From the NCBI GenBank assembly GCA_948146395.1, contig OX411549.1, positions 36,788,693 through 36,852,692 of the forward strand: a stretch of DNA of 64,000 nucleotides, written 5' to 3'. The DNA is from Fragum whitleyi. Lineage: Eukaryota > Mollusca > Bivalvia > Cardiida > Cardiidae. Made by a program: the position numbers and the translations under genes. The number at the start of each line of letters is the position of its first letter. Position 1 is the stretch's first letter. This document shows, one piece after another, positions 21,501 to 31,934 of the stretch. The notes beneath the pieces were generated by a model. It was not told the origin of the DNA and made no database searches. It was given only the letters and a program-made list of their open reading frames with translations.

Positions 21501-22055
21501 TATTGATGGTCTATATATATTGACCCTCTGGAATTCGGTATAACAGATATCTTTAATATTCATATCATGTCGTATTTACGGCTGGGTCTATTTTTGACCA
21601 CGATCTCGCATAGGTCGTACCCAAAACGCCACGCACGGTCACGCACCGGACTTTTAGTACGATACCACAATATCTAAGGTCTATACTTCACAAAAGTGCT
21701 AAAAGTCCACATAGCATTTCTCCTCTTTTCACATTTTTTTTTTTTTTAGTTTTTATACCAAAATGCAGACTTCAGTTTCGAAAGAACGGTCATATAGGTA
21801 AAGGACTCCTATTTTTTTCACAACGTTTCGGAAGTAATGAACTATAACAGCTTTGACAGAGGTTTCCTAATGATTTCATTGTTTTAATCCTTTTAATATT
21901 TATAGACACATCAAGAACTAGTCAATACTCAGTAATGTCCTTCTCTAGACAGTGAGTGGTCTTGAGAACTTTCAAAAGTTTGAGTTCTATTGTCACTGTC
22001 TCAAGTAGTTTCATAGACATGACATCGAGCATTTTGGATTTTGAGTTTGAATGAT

Positions 22056-22218
22056 TAAGGTAGTAGACCCGTAAAAGGTTTGCAACGTTTCAGGAGTAAT
22101 GAACTTTAACAGAGTTAACCGAGGTTTCCTAATGATTTTCATTAGGAAACCTTGGTTAACATTGTGAAAGAACATATGGTCCAAAATGTTGCAGAACTAT
22201 TACGGTTCCACTACCTTA
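22056..22218. mobile_element. MITE-1, full-length copy (163 bp)
   Basis: Left TAAGGTAGTAGACCCGTAAA, right ACGGTTCCACTACCTTA; inner hairpin CGAGGTTTCCTAATGA / TCATTAGGAAACCTTGG is near perfect. A partial MITE-1 is also at about 21815-21880. 21501-21814 shows nothing recognisable. Confidence 0.78.
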
Positions 22219-22462
22219 AATAATCGTTATTCAAATCCTGTGTTTTATCGAGACGATTCCTATGAGCATCCACAACATTTTAGACTAGATATACCCTCTT
22301 ATTTTCACCTCTCGGCAAAAAAACAAGAATAAGTTATTCTAATAATTCCCGTCTATCAAATGGATAGTTTATTTGTTGAGATTGTGCTTATTAACACTTA
22401 ATAAATTATTTGAATAATTTGTCAGTGATACCGCTGCTGGATTAGAAAACTATAGATTATAG

Positions 22463-22700
22463 GGGCCTGTTTTAGTAAACATTTTACGAATATTTTTTGC
22501 GTAAGTCAAAAATTAAAGTTGCTTATACAGTAGTAACTAAATATGGAATTCTGCCAGACACCACTCTCATTGAAATCGTTGTAGACAAAGTAACCAATGT
22601 AATTGTCGAAAAAGATATTCACTCATACAAGGGACCAGCCTCGAACATCGTGATGAAGAGTCCAGTTCGCTACAATATACAAACATCTCAATTAAAACAG
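22463..22700 (+). mobile_element. MITE-4 copy, right part replaced or lost
   Basis: Starts GGGGCCTGTTTTAGTAAAC and continues TTTTTGCGTAAGTCAAAAAT and GAATTCTGCCA as in 50767-51010, then diverges (CAGACACCACTCTCATTG). The ORF across 22497-22706 starts inside the repeat and is not credible. Confidence 0.55.
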
Positions 22701-22862
22701 TCCTGATAATTTATCGATCAGTATCTCAACAATGTCAAGATCATCTTACATTTGGTACTGCGATAAGAGTCGATCCTTGTCAGATTGCGCCGATTGCGCA
22801 GTACATTTGGTAGTGCGTTAAGAGTCGATCCTAGTCGAACTGTGCTGATTGCTGATAGTATC

Positions 22863-22884
22863 AAAAAAAAAAAAAAAAAAAAAA
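22863..22884 (+). repeat. Poly-A run
   Basis: Homopolymer following two MITE-2 inner fragments (22736-22860, CGATCC...GATTGCGCAGTA). Confidence 0.8.
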
Positions 22885-23056
22885 AGAAAGATTGCTTGAT
22901 TGTTCAGTTGATTGGTTAGCTTGGTTGATTGATTGATGATTGTAAGATAGATAGATTGATAAACTGATTGGTTGATTGTAAGAAAGATAGATTGATAAAC
23001 TGATTGGTTGATTTTTTTTTATTTTTGAATTGTTGCAACTTCCAGTTCACTAGGAT

Positions 23057-23090
23057 TGATTGGTTGATTGATTGATTGATCGATTGATCG

Positions 23091-23158
<68 letters not shown>

Positions 23159-23184
23159 ATTGATTGATCGATTGATCGATTGAT

Positions 23185-23226
<42 letters not shown>
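23057..23226 (+). repeat. (GATT)n microsatellite
   Basis: About 40 GATT units with GATC interruptions. Minus-strand frames give endless SINQ repeats and are artefacts. Confidence 0.95.
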
Positions 23227-23229
<3 letters not shown>

Positions 23230-23368
23230 TTTACGCATTTTCCTCTATTATTGAAATTCAATCGCGACAGCTGATGTAACTACTTGTATATTCCTACTGT
23301 TTCTGCCATGAGTACAATTACAACACTCATACATGCCACCAGCTGCCCATCCCACTTATGCGTACAAG

Positions 23369-24557
23369 TAATAACATCGTGAAATTGACGCTGGGCGTGA
23401 TTTTGGAATGAAATTGAATGAGAGCTATGATTGAATTTTGCGTGAAGTTAAAGGAAGGTAATCCAATATAGCTAATTTTGTTCAGGATGAACAAAATTTG
23501 AAATATTTATTACCCCGTTTTGATAAAATATGCATTTAGTCCTATATTTTTTTTATTTCATGAAAATGAGTACTGTAGCTTGGAAAACTATCCTGGTTCC
23601 GACTGATCCCTGGTTGCAACTAATAACTACTATTCCGCATTTGTAATATATACATTAAATTGTAACAGCTCGATAATTTGTTGCAACTTCCAGTTCACAA
23701 GGTTTCAGAATTATTTCCCTATATCTTTTGGCATTGTATGATGATTGACTGCTCATGATGGAACAGTGTCTTGCTAATTTGAAAATGCAAAAACGTAGCA
23801 TTATTTGTCATACTACTTCCAACAAATGCCTGATTCGACATTAAAGTAAATGCAGGAATGTACACAGTCTGAAAGTTTAACTAATTGAAGTACTGGCTTG
23901 ACGCTGTCAACTATATATGATCTGACTGTGTAATAAATAATTTCAAATAGTCTTGTAATCGTTCTGGATTCTGTGTTGCTCTATTGATGTATTGTCACAC
24001 AAATTAAAGCACTTGTTCCTACATGCCTTGTTTGTCATCGTTCGCCTTGTAAAAGAGCAACCCATTTTACACTGACTGTATGTCACATGTATGCAATATC
24101 GTAATCACATACAATTTTTATTTTTGGTACAAATCAATGTATCCCGGGGAGGCGTGTTCTCAAATTTACCAATATGTGTTTATATCATTAATATACTAAA
24201 TCCCATGACCGTGGTTTGCCTCGATATGAGATCCCATGGCTGTCAGGTGCCGCGAATAATCTGTGGGGCCCGAGAGGGAATTTATGTGATGGATGAAATA
24301 TGCATTTAGTCCTATATATAACTACCTATTTCTCCAAGAACCTATCAGACACTCACACATTCAAATATGCCAGTAAAATCGTGGATTTTCCTAGCTATTT
24401 CATTTGGTTGTACTTGTTGATCATATCTTTTTAAGTTATTTAGGAGTATTTTTGATGGTTTAATTGAGTGTTTCGAATGTATGAATGGATATCTCAGGGA
24501 GCGATTTAGAATGGTCTTGATTGAGGTAAATGTCAATTTCACAATGTTCTTAACTGC
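23369..24557. mobile_element. MITE-3 copy interrupted by a retrocopy
   Basis: Left end TAATAACATCGTGAAATTGA, right end TGTCAATTTCACAATGTTCT. The MITE is 23369-23547 plus 24318-24557, rejoining across the insert at 23548-24295 and its duplicated flank. Left part has the family hairpin GCTAATTTTGTTC / GAACAAAATTTGAAATA. Confidence 0.78.
23548..24295 (-). mobile_element. 748-bp retrocopy with 22-bp target duplication
   Basis: The same 22 bases (AAATATGCATTTAG followed by TCCTATAT) lie on both sides, at 23526-23547 and 24296-24317. Read on the minus strand the insert ends GAAATAAA followed directly by a short A run, that is, a polyadenylation signal and poly-A tail. Long duplication plus A tail is the mark of LINE-mediated retrotransposition of a polyadenylated RNA. 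I recognise no protein in it; it may be a copied 3' UTR, a non-coding RNA, or the 3' part of an unknown LINE. Confidence 0.72.
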
Positions 24558-24649
24558 TATATATCATTCGCCCGTTGGTGGGAGACAAATACACTGTTCA
24601 TTGATTTTTAAAATAGAAACTAATTTACCCTAGGATTTAGATTGTTTCT

Positions 24650-24815
24650 ATTTTCCGAGCAGCTATCTGACATTGAAGTTGAAATGTATACAAATAACAA
24701 ATATCACAGCGACGTTGGACAAATGTCGGATGAAATCTCGCCGAGCCGGGAGTCGAGCCCGGACTCGAACTCTCGACCCAAGGATTTACAACCCACACGT
24801 TACCGATTTTGCTAG
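24650..24815 (-). mobile_element. tRNA-derived SINE, second family
   Basis: Minus strand: A-box-like TAGCAAAATCGGTAACGTG and B box GAGTTCGAGTCC in a tRNA-like arrangement, followed by an unrelated body. Not SINE-1. Ends not resolved. Confidence 0.55.
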
Positions 24816-24849
24816 CCGGGCTAAGATGAAAAATCGAGAACACATTTAC

Positions 24850-25288
24850 AGTTAGTTACATCGTGAAATGGACATTCATCTCAATCAAAACCATTCTAAA
24901 TAGCTCACACCTCGCTCCAATAAATTTATTCCAAAACGCTCCACTATTACTAATAAATAAATAAATAAATAAATAAATAAAATGAATAAAATCAACAAAT
25001 GCATTCAATTAGATAAAGCTAGAAAAATGCAATTTTACTTACAAACTTGAAAGCGCAAACATCTTATTAGTTCTGAAGAAATAGGAAGGCATTTATAGAA
25101 CGGGTTTCCATATTAATCAATCGGAGTAATAAATATCGCTCATTTTGTTCACCCTGAACAAAATTTGAGATATTGAATTACCCCCCTTGAATTTCACTCA
25201 AATCACACTCATTCAATTTCATTCCAAAAATCATTCCAAAATCATTCACCATTCAATCATTCAATTTAACGTCGTCGTTAACTGTAGA
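24850..25288. mobile_element. MITE-3 copy
   Basis: Left end TTAGTTACATCGTGAAATGG; body CATCTCAATCAAAACCATTC; central hairpin ATCGCTCATTTTGTTC / GAACAAAATTTGAGATATTG; worn right end TCAATTTAACGTCGTCGTTA. Contains (TAAA)n at 24953-24982. 25289-25979 has nothing I can name. Confidence 0.72.
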
Positions 25289-25979
25289 CTGGTCCAACTG
25301 TCGACACTGTAGTGCCAGTCTAGATCGGAATATACATTCAGCTTTGAATTATAAATTGAATTATCATCCTGTAAGAAACAGCCTGCATCGTGAAAAAAAT
25401 ATAATTTAAACAAAAGTATAAATTCGTTAAATTATTCATTAATGAATTAAATAAAATGAATAAATAGAATAACTTACCGTGAGTTTTTGTTATTTTAAAT
25501 TGAAGTCCAGAGCAAGAATCATGATTCGAAGTTATCCTTAGGTCTCATTTTGAAATATCCAAATAAATATAAAATTAAATTGTCCATGTTCTGAACCACG
25601 TCACGTACTGTCCGATCTTTATTGTATTTGAAAATTCAGAAGGGAAGGTTATAAACTATTATCACACTATTTCAACGCCATGATAAATGACACCTTAACA
25701 TTTATAATCGGGAAAAATTGTTTTTATCAGTCAATCGAAGAAAAATCACAAGATTTGTGTAAAATTTGAATTCGATAATTTTGGATAGATACATTTATTC
25801 ACGCAAGTGACATTAATCAGTTTTTGATAAAAAAAATCCCATTCCACCTTAAGTAGAAATTATTTCTTAGATACCAAACCAAGATAGGATTGTGTAAACT
25901 TAACTGGGTCATATTGCTGTGACGCGGTCAGAGAAGATAAGATTGTTTTATCCCTTTTCATAGTACGAATGCCTCATAA

Positions 25980-26152
25980 TTCGATGTCTCGACGCAACAC
26001 TGTTGTAAGTGCTTATAGTCATATCGATGGCTCAGCGCAAAACAAACAGTTGTAACTGCCTATAAGCATATAGGCAGTTATAACTGTTTTGCGCTGAGCC
26101 CTCGATATAGGGACTTATAACAGTGCCGCGTTTAGTCCTCGATATATAAACC
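25980..26152. mobile_element. Nested hairpin element
   Basis: Inner hairpin: ATCGATGGCTCAGCGCAAAA ... TTTTGCGCTGAGCC, like 6160-6240. Outer arms: TCGATGTCTCGACGCAACAC with TTGTAAGTGCTTATAG, against ACTTATAACAGTGCCGCG. Outer and inner arms are themselves similar, suggesting insertion of one copy into the centre of another. Confidence 0.65.
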
Positions 26153-26275
26153 ATATAAGGGCATTACTGGTCATTTGGCGGTTGTTAAGAACCAAAACCG
26201 CAAAAGCCAAAAGTTATTAAGACCAAAAATTCTGGCTTTTTCAACCCACACCCTCCTTTCATGATTTCATCAATA

Positions 26276-26426
26276 TAGGTAGTTGATCCGTAATAGTTCC
26301 GCAACGTTTCGGAAGTCATGAACTTTAACACTGTTAATCGAGCTTTTCTTAGGGAAACCTCTGTTAACATTGTGAAAGGTTACGGTACCGAAATATTGCG
26401 GAACTTTTACGATTCCACTTCCTTCA
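26276..26426. mobile_element. MITE-1 copy
   Basis: Left TAGGTAGTTGATCCGTAATA, right TTACGATTCCACTTCCTT; inner AACTTTAACACTGTTAA / TTAACATTGTGAAAGG arms kept. 26427-26769 is empty of recognised features. Confidence 0.72.
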
Positions 26427-26769
26427 AGTATTGAAGTATATAATAGTTCAGAGACATGAGGTTACCAAAGCATTTAATCTTTTTATATGATGGAACTGTC
26501 CGTAGTTTCCGTTACACGAATTTGTTCAACCTTTTCTTAGCACAATTTGCATTCAGAAATTTTAACAGGTGAAAAAGTACTTGGAATCTTTAGTGAAAGA
26601 TGGTTTGTACTACTTTAATATTTCACTTATCTTATCTCATATATTGACCTATAGTACAATAAGTTTGTGCTACTAACGTACTGAGTACACAGTTGAAATC
26701 TAAGTTATTTGAAAACCCGTCCCAAACAAGATGTAATAGGCTTCGACTGTTTAAAGAAAACTTTGTTTA

Positions 26770-27460
26770 GACCCCAAACTCCACTTTGTTCATTAGGTTC
26801 ACAAGCCAGACGTTCTCACTCCACTTTTTTCATTATGTTCACAAGCCAGACAATCTAACTCAACTTTGTTCATTACGTTCATAAGCCAAGGGTTCTAACT
26901 CCACTTTGTTCATAACGTTCACAAGCCATATGTTCTTACTCTTCTTTGTTCATTACGTTAACAAGTCAGACGTTCTAACCCCACTTTTTAACTCCCTTTT
27001 GTTGATTACATTCACGGGTCAGACGTTCTTACTCCACTTTGTTCATTGTGCTCACAAGTCAGACGATCTAACTCCACTTTGTTCATTGTGACCATAAGCT
27101 AAGGGTTCTACCTCCACTTTGTTCCTTACAATCACAAGTAAGACGTTGTAACTCTGCTTTGTTCATTACGTTCGCAAGTCAGACGTTCTTACTCCACTTA
27201 ATTCATTACGTTCACAAGCAAGACGTTCTAACTTCCTTTTGTTTATTACGTTCACAAGCCAGACGTTCTAACTCCACTTTGTTCATTACATTCATTAAAC
27301 TTAAGTTTTTACTCCCTTTTGTTCATTGCGTTCATGAGCCAGACGTTTTTACCTCATTTTGTTCATTACGTTCACAAGTCAGACGTTCTAACACCATTTT
27401 GTTCATAACGTTCATAAGCCAAGGGTTCTAACACTACTTTGTTCATTGCGTTCGTAGGCA
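26770..27460 (+). repeat. 40-bp minisatellite, about 17 degenerate copies
   Basis: Unit of 40 bp built on CACTTTGTTCATTACGTTCA then CAAGCCAGACGTTCTAACTC. Copies differ at several positions and in one or two lengths. Since 40 is not a multiple of three, frames shift each unit; the ORFs here (repeating HKSDVLTPL-like peptides) are artefacts. Confidence 0.88.
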
Positions 27461-29049
27461 TTTAACTGGGGTTATAACCCTAATCTTATGAACTTGGAAC
27501 AAAATTTGAATATGATTTTTCGAAAGTGACCAGTGTCAACATATTTTCTAATATTAACGAGGGTTAATCAGAAATTACGTAAACTTGCATTACAGATATT
27601 TTGATTTTACAGATTTTGAAAACGGAAAACGGAAACTAGAGCGGTGTTGGGTATCCGGATATCTAAGATATTTCACATAAATACGATGCAGATAGACATT
27701 GTTTATTTTGAATCTGATGTGTCTATTGATGGATGCTATCTATTCTAAATAGGATTGTATTAAAAAAGTTGTTTTCGAAAAATTACAATTCGTGCAAACC
27801 AGATAAAAGAAATCAAGCTAGAGCCATCTGATATGTAGCAGTTGATGGTATTATCAGACACCTAAATAAATCAGGGAAATAAATGAACGAGTATATATGT
27901 ATATTCGTTGGATTCAAACATCTCGGAAAGGCCATATCTTCTAAACCTCTTCACACATAAGACTTTCTTGCACAATTTTATATGTAAATAAAACAATGAT
28001 CTTGAAGTACATAATAAAGCATGACAGAACCATGTACTTAAACAACACCTCGGGGAAGAACGTGACTATCCGAGATTACCCGATACCGCTCTCGACTGTA
28101 ATTGAATTAAGGAATTTTCTGTTTATCGTGTCTATTTGGATGCGATCCACCCATTTGGTCACCTGTAGCAACAAATTCAAACCTGTATCGGCGCACGGAA
28201 ACGACGTCAATATGACGCTACGGTATTGAAAACTTCTGTTGAAAGTCAGAACTTTTAAAATACTTAAATCGACTATCAAGGAGAATTCTGTATTGCTTTA
28301 CTATCTTTGAGTATCATTTTCATACCAATCTGATCCAAAGTGATGAACTGAATAGTGTTATTTGTGTCTTCTGTTTACACAGCTCATTGATGTTCATTCT
28401 TCGCGCTGTCTCATTTATATCGTTTTCCGTCATATGTTACCTATCAAAGGGAAAAAAGGACAATTTCGGATTCAATCAATATTAGAAAAAAAAGTCTTGA
28501 ATCAGACAGGATATAACAAAGAGTTGCGATTCGAAAATATTTATCTTTGCCCAGTTGTATACAATCTAACCATTGGTTAAAAATTTTCGGAAGTTTTTTT
28601 TTTTGCGAATCGTTTACCAATTGATAAACCGCTTTGAACGTGCACTTACGTGCATGGCGGAGTACAATTTGAAGAAGTTTACATGCGTTTCCGCATCTTG
28701 AACGCAGGGCCGGGTTGTTGCTGCTAGTGGTACAATATAAACAACAAAGGGCTTGGTTCACGAACTATACATATTGGCCCTGTAAAATCTCATTTTTTGA
28801 ATAACAATTTGCCTGCCCTTAATCAATTATTTTGATGAATGTATATGACTATCTCTGAAATAATGTACAGAAAAATATTCAATTATATACCAATTTCTGA
28901 AAAACAGCAATCAAGTTGCCATTTTTTAGCGAAAATGTCATTTTTCTGGGCAATTTTGTCCATTGATTGGTTACAGCTGGAGTGGATCGCTGGCCCCGCC
29001 CCTTTACCAACGTCACAACCGCTCAGATATTTAAAAGGTTTATTCCCGA
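27461..29049. other. No gene recognised
   Basis: Unique-looking AT-rich DNA. Frames around 27996-28279 and 28362-28761 run on both strands over the same bases, without recognisable domains or splice context. A GC-richer patch at 28970-29040 borders the SINE that follows. Confidence 0.35.
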
Positions 29050-29062
29050 TTCTCCCACATTT

Positions 29063-29385
29063 CTGGGCGGATCGGTGGTCTAGTGGTAAAACACAAGACT
29101 ACCAATCCTAAGGTCCGTGGTTCAAATCCCGAGCGCGGCAGGAATTTTCAAGGATACTTGCTATCCTCCGCCCAACTAGAAGTGAACTGGTAAGAAACCC
29201 AGAGGTAGCTTCGCGTGTATCGGTGCTTTACACTGGGCACGTTAAAGAACCAAGGGGGTCTTTTCGTAGAAGAGCTAGGGGCGTATGAACCCGGATCTCC
29301 TTGTATCCGCTTCTTTCTCTCTCATGGTCCATACCATATATGCCTAGAGCACGGAGGGACCTCAATCCTACAAATACACACACAC
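29063..29385 (+). mobile_element. tRNA-derived SINE with long central domain (323 bp)
   Basis: Flanked by a perfect 13-bp duplication TTCTCCCACATTT at 29050-29062 and 29386-29398. Head has A-box-like TGGTCTAGTGGTAAAACA and B box GGTTCAAATCCC. The body includes CGTGTATCGGTGCTTTACAC, TGGGCACGTTAAAGAACC and GGGGTCTTTTCGTAGAAGAG, which resembles the conserved central domains reported in metazoan and bivalve SINEs (from memory, not checked). Tail is a short CA repeat. Unrelated to SINE-1. Confidence 0.82.
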
Positions 29386-29864
29386 TTCTCCCACATTTGA
29401 AAAAATCGATAAAAAATCGATACGTGTAAGGTGTGGGATTGTCCCTGCCTGGGGCTTAATTATTGGTAAGTTCTTCAACCTTGTTCCACGAGCGTTTCAA
29501 TGGGAGATATTAGATTTCGAGTCACGAACATATACGTTATTCTATGCCGTAGCAGGTCCCCTTTATATTGAAAACGAGAATTGAAATCGTTGAAATAAAA
29601 GGAGCAGTTGCTTATCCCATGCAACTTTCTTTTACCTCACAAGATTTCATATGCTTTCTGGCTTACGCTTTCCAATTGCAGTTACGAGATTTTGGTGGTC
29701 ATCCGACGACATGATGCGTTGATGACATTTCTTTGAGACAGAGAAAGAAAGGTAGAATGACCACTACACATAACCAAATTTTTCAAACATACAAATTCTG
29801 TGGTTAATGGAATATTAGAAATGAGACTGTGAAAAATGTGTATCGCAGAAAAAAAAGTACTGAC
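29386..29864. other. No gene recognised
   Basis: AT-rich; a CGATAAAAAATCGAT palindrome at about 29406-29420 and nothing else of note. Confidence 0.35.
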
Positions 29865-30414
29865 TTAAAGCTGCTCCTTCACAGAATGAGAAATTGTAAT
29901 TTTTGAAAATTTTCGTAAAATCAATCGGAAGTAACGACCTCATCTTATTGAAGCCTTTATAATGATAAGATTCAATCTGGTAATGCATGGAAAGAAAGAC
30001 CGATATTTTTGAATTTAGCGAAATTCATTCTTAAAAATAAAGCAACTGCTAACGCATTAAAGAGTATTCTTCAATTTCGAGCTAACTATTTTCACATTCC
30101 ACACGTTTGTCTTATTTGACCAAAGATTAAGGTAAAAGTATTTGACAGCTGGAAACTTCATATCAATACAAGCAAAAATGAAAGATTATTCACAGAAAGT
30201 AGCGAATATGTAATTTATAGACTCGAAATGAATAGACTGGATCCCTTACTGATATTGCCGCTTCGAAAAAATAAGTTACAAAATTATTGAAATATGTTGT
30301 TTTTAGTGCCAATGCCGTTTGGCAAATTTTGAACGTCTAAAAATACACACATTTCCTAATCTAAGAACACGTTTTCATTTTTTTCTATGAAAAACTGTGA
30401 AAGAGCAGCTTTAA
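29865..30414. mobile_element. TTAA-flanked MITE (550 bp including TTAA)
   Basis: Left TTAAAGCTGCTCCTTCACAG, right CTGTGAAAGAGCAGCTTTAA: inverted ends, each reading TTAA outermost, as for piggyBac-type target sites, though the inner bases AGCTGCTC are not the usual CCC start. No ORF of interest. Confidence 0.68.
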
Positions 30415-30599
30415 TTGTTTTTTCCACAATTCCCCATTCTACCTTATTTTGACGCAAAAAAGTAAATCACAAAAATTCACATTTTAACTGTATTTCTTTT
30501 ATTTGATGCAAAGAAAATAGTTAGAAATTCAATATCATAATATCGGGTAAGATATAGTCTTAGATCCTATATTTTTCATAGTCTTAGAGTTTGAGAGAG

Positions 30600-31111
30600 T
30601 CTCTATAACATATAAATGTAATAGATACGGAGATGCATCAGCATACTGGACTAGCGTCAAATTTTCTTCACGGAGCCTGCTGTCTTTCAGGGCAACCAAG
30701 CGCTCTCTCGATACTTTCTTCTCTTCAGAGGCTCGTTACCCCAATGGCATATTGTATTTCCTTAACACAGGAAGGGCCTCAGCCTCTTGTAATGATATGA
30801 ATCGATGTTCAGATGTGGATGCTTGATGGATTTCTTCAGCAAGCTCTGCCAGGCTTTTTGGTGGTTCCTAGTTCTAGGTCCTTATGTTTGGATATTGTTC
30901 CATGTCTTCTTTTCGTCTTCAACCCAGTATTCACGGTGACGTAGTTCATATATGTCTCGACGGCAGCAAGTAGTTCCAAGTGACCAACGTCTATAAGCGC
31001 TTCAAACCATACATATTCTACGCCTGCTAATGGTACCAGGCGTAGTGATGCCGCCGCGTGTCCTACCAATTTGTTTGTGTTGTACAGTAAGCTTGAAAGA
31101 TAGTCCAGCAT
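30600..31111 (-). pseudogene. Decayed MULE-type transposase fragment
   Basis: On the minus strand from 31111, YNTNKLVGHAAASLRLVPLA then GVEYVWFEALIDV...LLAAVETYMNYV looks like the C-terminal part of MULE-family transposases (helical block ahead of a DYxxxTW segment). The frame then shifts: TWNNIQT, a stop, GPRTRNHQKAWQSLLKKSIK then HPHLNI, which matches the family's W(N/E)...GPRTNNxxEGWHxxLxK..HPN motif with E/G changed. A second shift gives SLQEAEALPVLRKYN, a stop, and SEEKKVSRERLVALKDSRLR. So at least two frameshifts and two stops, yet colinear family similarity. MULE transposases cut and paste DNA leaving 8-10-bp duplications. Assignment is from remembered motifs, without a search. Confidence 0.6.
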
Positions 31112-31934
31112 TTCTTAAGCATTAAAGAATTGGAATACAATTTGAACCTGAATGTAATCACACATTTTCCCTTACCCCCGTCTCCCCACAAAGTATATGG
31201 TATTATTGGATTTTCAAGTGTGGGAAGAATCGGGAAGACACCATTTAAAAAAACCCCAGTATTTATCTGGAAAATATGTAGTTACGGAGGAGAAGAAGAA
31301 TAAAACAACAGCAAAACAAATCGATGCTAGGCGACATAAACGTCGTAGCTACAGTTTGAATAAATTTAACTCGACCTTTTTCGGAAATGTTTGAAAGGAA
31401 CCTTTAGAAATCAACTATAAAACAACCGGGCCCAGATATGTAAACGCCATTTATCTGAAAAATACATACATTGAAACAAACTCCTTAATGGCCATCTTGT
31501 ATATGCCATGTTTTAACGTATTACATATTAATTGATTAAATAGCAATTGTGTCTACGTAATTATTCGTTTAATTTTGAGTATTCTGGGTAAAAACAACAA
31601 CATTTGAATACGAAAAGTCCTTTTTCTACTCATAGAACTTTGAAGACATGTACCCTTCATTTCAAAAGACAAAAAAGGGGGCACTTTTTAGAGGAGTTCC
31701 ATATTTTCATTTTCAAAACTTCTCGGTATTTACTCAAATAACCGACAAGTTTTGACTACTCTTCCGTGACAGATATAAAATTGTCGACGGTGAATGTTCT
31801 GTTTCTCACAACAACATAAAATGTAAGAGTTATCCCCCCTATCTGAATATGGGTCTACTCTTTTCTTTATTAGAAGACATTCCGATTCTAGAAAATTCCA
31901 TCCTATAGAAATACTAATATCATTCTTTATAATA
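31112..31934. other. No gene recognised
   Basis: Unique AT-rich sequence. A 65-residue frame at 31197-31394 has no recognisable features. Confidence 0.35.

Noticed and set aside
23019..23261. Frames of repeated SINQ
   Set aside because: Translation of a (GATT)n microsatellite.
26906..27431. Two frames with FITF...HKSD repeats
   Set aside because: Produced by the 40-bp minisatellite.
26770..27460. CRISPR-like array
   Set aside because: Head-to-tail 40-bp units without unique spacers, in a eukaryotic context.
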